64,000 bases of DNA from Cymbomonas tetramitiformis (taxonomy: Eukaryota > Chlorophyta > Pyramimonadophyceae > Pyramimonadales > Pyramimonadaceae): the NCBI GenBank assembly GCA_001247695.2, contig LGRX02014118.1:5933-69932 (forward strand), in the 5' to 3' direction. Each line of letters starts with the position of its first letter. The first letter of the stretch is position 1. Shown in pieces: positions 24,309-33,505 of the stretch. A program made the position numbers and the translations under genes. Under the pieces are notes generated by a model that had not been told where the DNA came from, did no database searches, and was given only the letters and a program-made list of their open reading frames with translations.

Positions 24309-24795
24309 ATGTCCCGTGGGTTTTGTTCGCTTGCTGATCTGAAATGCAAATATGCACGACTAGGTCGTCGACAGGATGAGGGCATGAAAGCCGTTTCCCA
24401 ATGGGCTGCTCACCACGGTAAGGGGCTACTGCAATCTTTCGCGGACGAGGGGAACATCGACAGTTTTGCTCACACGTTCGTTATGTCCAGTGTCGGAGTG
24501 GATGGAGGTGTCGATCTCGTGCTTCGCATGCACCCGAAAAGTAGCGACGACTACCTTCGCTCAGCGTACGTCCACTTGGATTTCGTACATCGCAAGGTTT
24601 CTGGGGATTGGGTGACGATGGGGGCGCACGTGTTCTGCATAGAGGCCAACGCCCTGCTCACTATTGCCACCATGAACGTACCCAAAGACTGTACTGAAAC
24701 ACAGGTACTGTTTTGGACATTGGTGAAGAAGACGGTAGCAGCCGAACACCCGCGTGCGGAAGTATTATTCTACGGCTTCATGGGAGATGCAGCAG

Positions 24796-24998
24796 GTAAG
24801 TTAAAGATCATAATTTTCAATGGGGGAGTTTGCACGTTATACGGTTCTGACAATCGTATACGGTTGTCAGAACCGTGTAACCTACGCATGATATACAGGG
24901 TAAGTCAAAAAGCATAATGTTCAATGTGGGAGTTTGCACGTTATACCGTTCTGACAATCGCATACGATTGTCAGAACCGTGTAGCCTACGCATGATAG
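24796..24998 (+). repeat. Intron made of two tandem palindrome-bearing repeats
   Basis: The intron consists of two copies of a repeat of about 105 bp (24796-24900 and 24901-24998). Each opens with GTAAGT, carries CAATG.GGGAGTTTGCACGTTATA, then a palindrome around TGACAATCGTA (arms extend to GGTTC / GAACC), then CTACGCATGATA. Splicing from the first GTAAG to CATGATAG joins GCAGCAG to GACAG in frame. Both units look like complete introns, suggesting a mobile intron that duplicated in tandem. Confidence 0.8.
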
Positions 24999-25258
24999 GA
25001 CAGAGTTGTATCTCGGACGTCTATGATGAGGGCGATATGGGGGAGACTATACTCCAAATAAATCCTGACAACCCTTGGGGACCCTATGAGTTTGGTGAGG
25101 AACCGTACCGTGAATCGCAGCATATGACGTGCGTGCAAAAACATCACCGGACACTTAGGCAACACGGAGCGCCTGATTTGGAAACCAAGCTTCTGATGTG
25201 GATGTTAATCAAATCTTCCAACCACTTCTACACTGCACGCTTCGATGAGGTCATGAAT

Positions 25259-25431
25259 GTATATTGCCAAATCGGTGGGTTTACCCACCGTAACACGCTG
25301 TTACGGTGGGTAAACCAACCCTACGATTTTGGCGCGTAACGGGGTCGTTACGCGGTTCCGCAGGAAATGTGACATTATAGTGACCAACTAGACACCTAAA
25401 ACCAATATTAAAAGTACTCGGGGGTCAATAG
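25259..25431 (+). repeat. Intron with 17-bp-arm hairpin
   Basis: GTATAT donor and CAATAG acceptor. Near its 5' end, at 25278-25316, GGTTTACCCACCGTAAC is followed by 5 bases and its exact reverse complement. Related ACGGTGGGT sequences occur at about 26090 and 26286-26308, again in non-coding parts of the same gene. Confidence 0.75.
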
Positions 25432-26432
25432 ACTTGGCGGCAGACGTTGTCAAACATGCCTCCTATTGCGCTCAACTTGAGAAAACGTGAGAAAAATAAT
25501 AGGGTGTGAGTTATGCATTCCCGCTGGTGCGTGTGGGCGGGAATGAGATGTCCAAGAGTTTGTTGGGCAATGCCCCAACCCCCTCGACTATAGCTTGAAG
25601 GCTCGAGTGGCCGCATGTGACCAGGACAAAGCACCTGGCAAGCGATTCGAAGTGGCGTTCGAATATGACGGAGACAAGCACGCGAAGTCCCTCGTCTTCG
25701 TCACCGCGTATTTGCACTTGGGTGAATACATGACAATACACATGCTTAAAACATAATGGATTGCCTTGTTGAGATGAAAAACGTTTGGTCTATGAATGTA
25801 TTTTGACGTATAAACTTTTGCAGCTGCGTGAGCTGTACCCATTGACGTGAACTTATTTTCCCCACGAAACACTTTGAAAATCACGGATTTTAGCCAATTT
25901 TAGGGCTTAACGAACCCCGACACCCCCATGGTAACGTAGCATGCCTACTACGATATGCACGTGCCTCCCCAAGTGATGTACATCAAAACTTAACATTGCC
26001 AACTATCATATATGAAGTGCCAACTCTAAGATCGCATACTAGCGCCTCCCTCCGTACGGCACGGATCTACCAATATTTGTAACACGTGTAAACCCACCGT
26101 AAGCAAATTTCCCAACCCACCATAATATTTGGCAACTTCATGCGCCTCTTACATATCGAAACACCTTAGAATGGTGCAAAGTATATATGTTTTCCATGCT
26201 CGAAGAATTAACGAGTGCCGTGAAACATAGGTTTGAGACCATATACGCCGTTACGTAGAAGCTTTGGGTTGTTCAAAATCGTCATTACGGTGGGTTAATC
26301 CACCGTACCCATTTGGCAATAGACAATGTTGAAAGCAAAGCGATGGAGGCGCGTTGATTCCAAGGAAGGAAGGGCTACGGACCGGAGTGTGAATAAGCCA
26401 TCGCAGGATAGCATGCATACTTACAAGACTCT

Positions 26433-26642
26433 TGCTGGATGTGACACACCGACAGTAAAGACTGTCACCTGTCACTTCCTATAGTAGGCTGGGTGACCGT
26501 CACCAGTAGACGGGAAACACCCGTTAGTATTTATGTGTATCTCTTTTATCAATCTGAGCCTTTTACCGTTCTGATATCGAAACCCTTAACACAGGGTTTA
26601 TTCTCCGTTATCCGATATATACACCCGACTATATATCTGACA
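26433..26642 (+). repeat. 5' LTR of gag-only element copy 1
   Basis: 210 bp, TG...CA ends. It contains the inverted pair AACCCTTAACACAGGGTT and an inverted GGTGACCGTCACC core. Confidence 0.93.
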
Positions 26643-27033
26643 GGTTTGGCCCCACTTGCGCTTTATTTAGCCACTGCGACACCGCGAGGATGATTGGCTA
26701 AGGCCGGACGCTTGGGATGGAGTGAGGCGCTCCGCGCGTGGAAGTGCCGGCAGTCGCGGGTATGGCCTAAGTTTTGTGGGTTGATTTACGGCTAGCTGTA
26801 GGCCTTTGAGGACATCTTTTCTACGGGATTTAACGTTGGGTTGGTTTACGCATCCTGGTTGGTCACCACACCGTTTCGTATCGGCCGCCATCTACCACAC
26901 GACTTCTCAGAATTTCTGCTCTCTCACGGCAGCCGTATCGACGACCCACCACATTTCTTGGCCGCCCAAGACTACCGCATTTCTTTTTCCCCACGTCTTC
27001 TTGCCTCACTCCACCCCTTTAGTCTTCTTCATC

Positions 27034-27200
27034 ATGGTTGCTTCTACTAGATCGACGGCTAGCATGGCGCATCGCCGCCGCACATTAAGCACAATTTTTG
27101 ACTCCGTTGCTGCCAGGCATGCCAACACGCCCGCGACCCCGCCAGCGGCACAGCCGGCCGCTAATTCGGCGGGGGCCGCATTTTTGGCATCGGTACGCAC
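27034..27200 (+). pseudogene. gag of gag-only element copy 1, first 55 codons
   Basis: Starts at ATG 27034 (MVASTRSTASMAHRRR) and runs to 27200, where the gypsy element is inserted within a Thr codon. The rest continues at 36147. It contains the empty TTAA site (27085-27088) that in copy 2 is occupied by a MITE. Confidence 0.85.
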
Positions 27201-28523
27201 TAAACAAGGCTACAATTCAAGCAATTGCAATATCTTTATGGCAGGAAAGATTGACCAGTAAATTAACAGGTTGAGCAACAGCTCCTCCAAATAGTTACTT
27301 CAAGTTAGAACAGCCTCCAAATGGGCAATATTCATGTCTTATACTTTCAAGGCGCGCAATTCATATCTCTAATCGATCTGTCCCATGTCGGCTGGCATAT
27401 CATCATCTGCCACCTATACAAATCCTAATCAGAGAATCTGCATTTGGACAATCCTAATCAAGACAGTTGATTTCATTGTCCCTTGCTGATCTTTGCCTTC
27501 TTCCTACGAGGAGCCACGTCCAGCACTTCTTCTTCATCACTGTCACTGCTCATGGTGCATTTCAAATGAGTGATATAATCATGTGTCCAACATCTCGGAT
27601 ATTTCCTAGATTGCCTCTTCGTCTCTTCAGACACCCCAGCCTTATTCTCAACCATTGAAGTCAATCCAGTATCCGACCCATATGGTTTCTTTGATGGTAC
27701 ATGAACAGTTTCCACCACAGAGGCTGGGGCATCCTCAGATATGGCCTCAGACTTCTGCTCGGTAATAGGCTGATCATCGGGCTGAACAGGTGAGGTCGGG
27801 GAGGTGCCCTTTGGTACCCAGTGAAGTTCACCCTTCTCATCCATGATCAATTGCAGTCCCAGTCTCTTCAACCTTCGAGCTTCAGCTTGTTCTTCAGCAT
27901 CGTCAGCTACCAAGTCATCGAACTCGCTGACGTCATCCTCGGTGTCATCATATTCAGGCGAAGTTGGCTCCCATTTCGGACTGGCAGTGTCCATGTCATA
28001 TATGACACCCGCGTCATCTTTGTCATCCGAATCTGGTAGCTTCTCCTTACTGTTAGTGACACCTGCGTCATCATTGTCATCAGAATCTGGTAACTTCTCC
28101 TTACTCCAGGACACAGCGCCTGTACCCGAATCTTCACTGTTCGTAGGCGCTGAGTGTATAGGCTTACGCCCCTTGTAGGGAATTCCACGATATTCGTCAT
28201 CGTCAATCACAATCGTCGGATTCCAGTACGCGATCCCAACGCGGCTGATCGGTAATGAGAATGGCGCTACCGGTGCCTTCAACTGAGTGGCGTCTTCTAG
28301 AAACCAGCCGCCGCCCCTATTACGCTCCCAGCGGCGTAGCGCACCAGAAGGGTGTACGATAATATGCTGCCAGCTATAATCAAGTCCAGGCTTTCGCTCC
28401 CCATAGTACGAAGTCAATGGCTCGGGAGTCCCCTTCCGAGCCCATTGCCATCTCACTGCCCCAGTATGCATAAATACAATATGCCAATCGAATGGCTTGG
28501 CCGGGCTATTGTTCCCTGGCACA
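27201..28523 (-). repeat. 3' LTR of gypsy element (1,323 bp)
   Basis: Starts (minus) TGTGCCAGGGAAC right after a polypurine tract and ends CTTGTTTA at the target duplication. The first 600 bp (27924-28523) match the 5' LTR. The last 723 bp have no partner in the element. It contains a long open frame. Confidence 0.88.
27473..28522 (-). CDS. LTR-encoded open frame (349 codons, about 333 from first ATG)
   Basis: A minus-strand frame covers 80 percent of the 3' LTR and ends in TGA. The first in-frame ATG is at 28471 (MHTGAVRWQW). It has three parts. The N-terminus is tryptophan-rich (RWQWARKG, YSWQHI, RRWERN). An acidic middle has two near-identical 18-residue repeats around SKEKLPDSDD. The C-terminus contains SSDSDEEE followed by a basic stretch, PRRKKAKISK, that could be a nuclear localisation signal. 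I do not recognise a family. The three or so differences from the 5' LTR copy do not break the frame. Coding capacity inside an LTR is rare, and the role is unknown. Confidence 0.6.
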   Translation of the reverse strand: MPGNNSPAKPFDWHIVFMHTGAVRWQWARKGTPEPLTSYYGERKPGLDYSWQHIIVHPSGALRRWERNRGGGWFLEDATQLKAPVAPFSLPISRVGIAYWNPTIVIDDDEYRGIPYKGRKPIHSAPTNSEDSGTGAVSWSKEKLPDSDDNDDAGVTNSKEKLPDSDDKDDAGVIYDMDTASPKWEPTSPEYDDTEDDVSEFDDLVADDAEEQAEARRLKRLGLQLIMDEKGELHWVPKGTSPTSPVQPDDQPITEQKSEAISEDAPASVVETVHVPSKKPYGSDTGLTSMVENKAGVSEETKRQSRKYPRCWTHDYITHLKCTMSSDSDEEEVLDVAPRRKKAKISKGQ

Positions 28524-28537
28524 ACTCCTCCCCTCTT
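28524..28537 (-). other. Polypurine tract of gypsy element
   Basis: AAGAGGGGAGGAGT on the minus strand lies directly before the TGTGCC start of the 3' LTR, the usual place for the plus-strand primer. Confidence 0.8.
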
Positions 28538-28603
28538 AGCTTGTTAGTACAAAGAGATGATAACTCAGAGTCATTTGTACAGCAGCTAAGATCCAGACAC
28601 AGA

Positions 28604-31600
28604 TCAGCCATGCGTATGGATGCGTGATATGCTTTTCTGATCGAACAGGTGCTCGAAGAGTTGACGAAGCAATCCAGTGGGCAGAGGGTATACAGCGGTG
28701 GAAACTCCCGCTCCTTGTTGCCCTGGATGAGGTCCCAGTTGAGCAGTTTCCGGATGTGTTCCCAGAGTCTGTTGGTGAAGACAAGGAGTATCCATCGTGC
28801 AGTACCGTAGATCCACTGGAGGAGGCGACTGCGTCCAGATGCAAGTAGGCTTGCGATAACCAGTGCCATACATACAGTAAGAGCAATACAACGGGGTAGG
28901 TAACCGGCGAACTACGGGTCGAAATCGCAGCGCAAAGGGAAACCTGCCCATCGGATTTTCCATAAACCAATGCTGGGGTTTGAGAAAGTCAAAAATTTGG
29001 AGCGTTCGGCGTACACAAGCATCAGCCTGTCGCAGTTGTCGCACCCCAGTGGTCTTAGCCTGACTGTATTCGGTGCACGGTGGACTAGCCCAGATGACGT
29101 CAAAGTAACCAGGCGCGTAACGCTTGAAGTCCCAGTCCTGAACCTTCTCAGCGTAGGTAGGTTGCCAGCGAGGATCATGATCGACGGTGACCACAGTGCT
29201 CTTCGGATAACATGACATGAAACTTCTCTCCACACTTCCTGTACCACTGAAAAGTACTAGTAGTCGCAACTCGCGTGTCGAGACCCCAGAGTCCAGAAGA
29301 GCTAGATGCGTCACAAAGGCGTCAGCGGAGCGACAGTATTGTTCCCAAGGTAGGCAGTTGTCCAGAGAAGTGAGTTTTCCTTCATCAGAAGTATCCAGGA
29401 AAGTTAGAGCTCCGGCGCGTTCCCGCCTTTGCTTCCGCTGCATTCTGACCTCCTGTAAGGCTTTTTCCCGGGCTTGTCCTTCTCGTGATAGTCTCAGTTG
29501 TTCGAACTCCGTGAGCTGTTCGAGTTCACCCCCGTAGTTCAACGACTCACGGGTCTTCCAGGAGTCATGAGCATTAGAGTACCCAGTCCAGCGAACCAGA
29601 AATTCTTCTACTTCCTTGCCTCCTTTCATAGGTTTCACTCTTCGAGCCAGAATCTTAGACACATGGGTCTGGGATTGTCCATCCACGAGAACCTTGGCAG
29701 GAGTAGGTATTTGTCGACGCAGCGCAAAGGCTTCATCCGCGGTGCGGTATTCCTTGAGGCGATGCTGCGCAAAAACATCGTGGATACGCCATTTAGGGGG
29801 TAACTTGAGCCGGTAAGCCACCGGAGCACCTCTGTCAATTTCGGGTAGCTCTCGCTGCTGGTCGCTGAAGAACCTCTCGGTGATGGGTAAGGGCCCGTGC
29901 CGGCGAGGTCCCAGCTTCCTGAAGGATTCGCGGTTCATGATATTTTCCGTGAGATGCTTGGCATCTACCCAGACCAAGTCTCCCAACTGAAAGGATTTGG
30001 CGGTGTGACGCTGGTCAAACTGATGTCGCTGGCGGTGCTGTGCCAGTTCTAGCTTAGTGCGGGCGTCCTCTAGTTGAGCCGCGAATTTACTAGCCATCTC
30101 GTGTGCCGTACCTTCTCCACCCTTACGCTTGGAGTGTTGTCCAGCAGCCGCTTGCAGGAACAAGTCCAGTTGCGACATAGGCGAGTGCCCCAAGACCAAC
30201 TCAAACGGGGTAAAGCCGGTTACATCGCTCCGCGTATCGTTTATGGCGAACTCTACGTTGGCACACCACAAATCCCAGTCCTCTGGATTGCTGCCTACGA
30301 AGGACCTTAGCATGTCTTCTACCACGCGGTTGGTATGTTCAGCTTGTCCGTCCGAACGAGGGTTGTAAGGCGTGGTGGAGGCCACTTTAGTTCCCATAAG
30401 TCTCATCAATTCCTTCCACATAGCATCCTGAAAACGAGGGTCGCGGTCAGAGACAATCTTCATAGGGGTGCCATGTAGTTTCCAGATGTGGTCGAAGTAG
30501 ATTCGAGCGATAACCTCAGAGGAGCTGTCCTGGAAGTTCAACGGGATGATGTGAACCATTTTGCTGAGCTTACATGTGAAAGTAGCAAAGGCATCGTGAT
30601 TCCGCGCCGTGACTGGCAGTCCAGTAACAAAGTCCACACTGACCACTTGCCATAGTCGCGTAGGAATAGTGTGTGGGTTCAGCAATCCATCCGGGTAGGA
30701 ATTTCTCGGTCGCACCGCTTGACAGATAGTGCAAGATGAAACCCAGCGTCCCACATCTTCTGCTGCCCCTTTCCACCAGAAGCGTCGCAGTACTCGTTCC
30801 AGAGTTTTGTCCCTGCCCGCGTGTCCAGCTGAAACAGATGCATGCGCCTCTTGCAGTACTACCTCACGGAGGGGTGAATCTTCTCCCAGTACCAACTGAT
30901 AGCGCCCAGCGCTCACCCTCCACAACACATCTCCCACTACGCAGAAGTCACGAGTGCGTTGATGCGGAGCTTCTTGGATTTCCTTCCTTAAAGTCTGAAG
31001 GGGGCCAGGTCGCCCATATTCCGCTTGCAGCGCTTTGAGGAACTGGCCTCCTGATATCTGCTGATGCAGGTCTCGAACGCTGGCCGCTTCTCCAGTACGC
31101 ACGATAGGAGGGGGGGAACTCGTTTTCCTTTCCCGCTTGACACGCTGTCGAGCTGGCGGGGCGTACACCACTAGCAGGGGCCAAGGAAGATCCAGAAGGG
31201 CTCCATCCGGGGCGGCGAACATCTGCACAGGTTCTCCTTGAGCGTCATGGGTAGGAATAATGTACTCCACTCTCATTCCCGCAGATCTGAACAACTGCCG
31301 CCACTGTGGCATGCGAGACTGAAAGTCAGGAAGGACAAAGAGAGCTGAAGTATTCTCAGGGTCCAGACGCCATTCTTCCACATATTTCCTCAGTACGGCC
31401 TCGATGGTCAAATGGTTGGAGGAGAAGGGAGGATTGCACCAGACGTTCAACCCTCGCCAGTTTTCCTTCAAGCAGTCCGTCCAGTAGCGGTTGACCTGAC
31501 GATTCTTTCCTCCCAAGTCGCAACAGGCGTCCACCTCGAAAGGTCCATATTCTTGACTCAAGAAGTCGAACATGTCCGCACGGAACTTCCAGTCCTGTCG

Positions 31601-33505
31601 ATCGCTGGGCTCCAGGAGTCTGGTTGAGGCCTCGCTGCACTTCGGCGTTGCTGAGTAATCAACAGGGGTCTTCCTGGGAGAAGGGGGCGAGGATGCTGTC
31701 AGTTTGCCAGAGCGCGTCTGAACTGCCAGGGTTGCTTTCTCGTACCCAGTTTCGGCCAGCTGCAGGGTATGTAAGGCGTCCATCCAGAGTTGAGGGGAGT
31801 CCATCCAGGTGAGAGTCCCACTGTACGCGAGGACTGGTTCAGGATCTTTGGTCTTGGCGCTGTTGGACTTGCGCTCCTTCAACTTGTTGGGATCTACCAC
31901 TCCCAGGGGCGCGCGTCCTTGGCGGGACTCTTTACCAGCTGCAGGTCGAAACTTGCTGGCAGTGTCTGCGGCCGAGGGAGGTCGCTGCGGTTTCCCAGTA
32001 ACCGGATGCACAAAGCCAGCTTCTACCAGTCCTTCTCTCGCGGAAATTTCCTTGTAGTCGGGTCGCCTGGACAGAGCGTCTGGAACCCAGAGTAGCGCCC
32101 CAGGGATGTACTCCATCTCGGGTACCCCTACCTCCACTAGATCCATGTACCATCGGGCTTGGCGTCGGCTGAGAGGTTGTCCAGGTGCCATTAACCAGAC
32201 TAGGGGCTTATGGTCACCCTGCAATTGGAACTCGGTCCAGATGAGGTAGTGTCGCCAAGTTTGCGTAGTGCAGTGATGGAGAGCGCAGAGTTCTCTTTCG
32301 CCAGCATGGTAGTTCTGCTCGGCTCCATTAAACTGTCTGCTCTCAAAGGCGATAGGTTGCAATCCATTTCCTACGTCTTGCATCAGTACTCCCCCTAGTG
32401 CCACTCCACTGGCGTCAGTTTGTACCACGAAAGGATGCCGTCCTTCGGCCGCCGCTTTCATATCGGGTAGCGCCAGAGTGGGTGAAGAACATAGCGCCTT
32501 CTTAATCTCCTCGAAGGCCCAACGCTGCATGGGTCCCCATAGCCAAGCGACATCCCCTTTGGTGAGCTGAGTCAAGGGTTGTGCTACTTCAGAGAAGCCC
32601 AGCATGTACCGCCGGTAGTACCCAGCCAACCCCAAAAATTGGCGCACATGCGTGGCGTTTTCCAGAGCGGGCCAGTCCCTGATGGCGGCCAGCTTGTCAT
32701 GTTGAGGTTGACTTCCTTCCCGTGAGATCACGTGCCCCAGAAAGCGTATCTGGGTCTGCAATAGTTGACACTTAGACTCTTTGAGGTAGATACCCTGGTT
32801 CTCACAGACTTCGAGAAATTGCTGGAGATGGGAAAGATGCTCCTCCAAGGTGTTGCTGAAGAGGATACAATCGTCCAGGAATATTCTTACAAAAGGAAGA
32901 TGTCCCAGAGCGCGCTGCATGCGTCTCTGATAGCAGGAAGGACTGTTGGTCAACCCCATGGGCATCACCAACCACTCATACGAGCCATAGGGAGAAGTGA
33001 ACGCCGTCTTTTCCACATCCTCAGACGCCATAGCCATCTGCCAGAATCCATCGACCGCATCGAAGGAGGAGAAGTACTTGGCCCCATGCATGGAGTCGAA
33101 CAACTGCTGAATGTCGGGAAGTGGATATTTGTCCTTGACAGTCAGGCTGTTGATGGCTCGGAAGTCGCAGACCATTCTGAGTACTTCAGGTTTCCCAGGC
33201 TTGGGAACCATCAGCACTGGTGCAGCGAACGGACTTGAGGAAGGTCTGATGTAGCCCTTGCTCAGGAGTTCATCCAGGCGTTCTCGCAGTTGAGTCAGCT
33301 CCACCATGGACATCTTGTAGGGCCTCTTAGCGGGCGCGATGCCATTCCATCCCTCTTGCAGTCTCACGTGGGCCACTTCATCTTTTCGCAGGGCGTCAAA
33401 GTTGGGCAGCGCTTCGCGAATTACTCGAGGTGAAAAGGACTCGATCAGCTTCTGAAACTTCTTTCTCCACTCGGGGAGATTGAAGGGTCCTCCAAATTCT
33501 CGCTG
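28604..33505 (-). CDS. pol: Gypsy pol: RT, RNase H, Dam-like MTase, integrase, chromodomain, C5-MTase
   Basis: Open for about 1,630 codons with a TGA stop. Residues are numbered from the ATG at 33376; the frame is open further upstream (PEWRKKFQKLIESFSPR) and overlaps gag-protease in the -1 phase. Reverse transcriptase is at about 30-225 with FLDD at 166-169. RNase H is at about 315-440 (QTDASGVALGG). A phage-type Dam-like adenine methyltransferase is at about 600-745, with VDACCD and the catalytic NPPF at 648-651. Integrase is at about 840-1065: an H-H-C-C zinc-binding region, then the D,D-35-E core with VDF, DRDPRF and NPRSDGQAEHTNR. A chromodomain-like part (FLVRWTGYSNAHDSW) is at about 1238-1292. 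A C5-cytosine methyltransferase is at about 1369-1520, with LFSGTGSVERSF (motif I), ASPPCTEYS with catalytic Cys1434 (motif IV) and FMENP (motif VI). All key residues are present, so the enzymes may be active. The roles of the two methyltransferases are inferred. Confidence 0.92.
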   Translation of the reverse strand, partial: QREFGGPFNLPEWRKKFQKLIESFSPRVIREALPNFDALRKDEVAHVRLQEGWNGIAPAKRPYKMSMVELTQLRERLDELLSKGYIRPSSSPFAAPVLMVPKPGKPEVLRMVCDFRAINSLTVKDKYPLPDIQQLFDSMHGAKYFSSFDAVDGFWQMAMASEDVEKTAFTSPYGSYEWLVMPMGLTNSPSCYQRRMQRALGHLPFVRIFLDDCILFSNTLEEHLSHLQQFLEVCENQGIYLKESKCQLLQTQIRFLGHVISREGSQPQHDKLAAIRDWPALENATHVRQFLGLAGYYRRYMLGFSEVAQPLTQLTKGDVAWLWGPMQRWAFEEIKKALCSSPTLALPDMKAAAEGRHPFVVQTDASGVALGGVLMQDVGNGLQPIAFESRQFNGAEQNYHAGERELCALHHCTTQTWRHYLIWTEFQLQGDHKPLVWLMAPGQPLSRRQARWYMDLVEVGVPEMEYIPGALLWVPDALSRRPDYKEISAREGLVEAGFVHPVTGKPQRPPSAADTASKFRPAAGKESRQGRAPLGVVDPNKLKERKSNSAKTKDPEPVLAYSGTLTWMDSPQLWMDALHTLQLAETGYEKATLAVQTRSGKLTASSPPSPRKTPVDYSATPKCSEASTRLLEPSDRQDWKFRADMFDFLSQEYGPFEVDACCDLGGKNRQVNRYWTDCLKENWRGLNVWCNPPFSSNHLTIEAVLRKYVEEWRLDPENTSALFVLPDFQSRMPQWRQLFRSAGMRVEYIIPTHDAQGEPVQMFAAPDGALLDLPWPLLVVYAPPARQRVKRERKTSSPPPIVRTGEAASVRDLHQQISGGQFLKALQAEYGRPGPLQTLRKEIQEAPHQRTRDFCVVGDVLWRVSAGRYQLVLGEDSPLREVVLQEAHASVSAGHAGRDKTLERVLRRFWWKGAAEDVGRWVSSCTICQAVRPRNSYPDGLLNPHTIPTRLWQVVSVDFVTGLPVTARNHDAFATFTCKLSKMVHIIPLNFQDSSSEVIARIYFDHIWKLHGTPMKIVSDRDPRFQDAMWKELMRLMGTKVASTTPYNPRSDGQAEHTNRVVEDMLRSFVGSNPEDWDLWCANVEFAINDTRSDVTGFTPFELVLGHSPMSQLDLFLQAAAGQHSKRKGGEGTAHEMASKFAAQLEDARTKLELAQHRQRHQFDQRHTAKSFQLGDLVWVDAKHLTENIMNRESFRKLGPRRHGPLPITERFFSDQQRELPEIDRGAPVAYRLKLPPKWRIHDVFAQHRLKEYRTADEAFALRRQIPTPAKVLVDGQSQTHVSKILARRVKPMKGGKEVEEFLVRWTGYSNAHDSWKTRESLNYGGELEQLTEFEQLRLSREGQAREKALQEVRMQRKQRRERAGALTFLDTSDEGKLTSLDNCLPWEQYCRSADAFVTHLALLDSGVSTRELRLLVLFSGTGSVERSFMSCYPKSTVVTVDHDPRWQPTYAEKVQDWDFKRYAPGYFDVIWASPPCTEYSQAKTTGVRQLRQADACVRRTLQIFDFLKPQHWFMENPMGRFPFALRFRPVVRRLPTPLYCSYCMYGTGYRKPTCIWTQSPPPVDLRYCTMDTPCLHQQTLGTHPETAQLGPHPGQQGAGVSTAVYPLPTGLLRQLFEHLFDQKSISRIHTHG
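28817..29272 (-). other. C5-cytosine methyltransferase domain at pol C-terminus
   Basis: Contains the SAM-binding LFSGTG, an acidic residue after strand 2 (TVDHDP), PPC with the catalytic cysteine (codon 29075-29077), ENP, and a YGTGYRKPTCIW segment like motif VIII of small Dcm-type enzymes. The usual large target-recognition domain is absent or very short. Cytosine methyltransferases captured by retrotransposons are known in some algae and dinoflagellates, so the class has precedent. Confidence 0.85.
31142..31585 (-). other. Dam-like N6-adenine methyltransferase domain inside pol
   Basis: About 145 residues between RNase H and integrase. EVDACCDLGGKNRQVNRYW aligns in style with the FDLDVCA start of phage-type DNA N6-adenine methyltransferases. 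It is followed by WRGLNVWCNPPFS, where NPPF is the catalytic motif IV (codons 31424-31435), and by hydrophobic strands LFVLPDF and LLVVYAPPA. Confidence 0.72.

Larger units (their letters stand above)
24309..26432 (+). pseudogene. 5' half of a split multi-exon gene (DNA methyltransferase-like)
   Basis: Reconstructed exons: 24309-24795, 24999-25258, 25432-25486, 25548 to about 25717, and a last exon of about 26321-26432. The first four join in phase across GT-AG introns (phase 1, 0, 1). Exon 1 starts at the ATG of MSRGFCSL. The protein of this half is not recognised; it has no low complexity and normal codon variety, and includes segments such as DKAPGKRFEVAFEYDGDKHA. The last exon reads KPSQDSMHTYKTL and is cut at 26432 by an LTR retrotransposon. 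The reading frame resumes at 38751 after the 5-bp duplication. The exon chain between 25717 and 26321 is uncertain; a possible short exon follows the TTTTGCAG at about 25823. Interrupted by the insertion and by two downstream stops, it is probably dead. Confidence 0.55.

Noticed and set aside
26806..27033. Protein start upstream of the gag ATG
   Set aside because: The frame is open upstream, but this is the 5' leader of the element; the conserved part starts at the ATG at 27034 in both copies.
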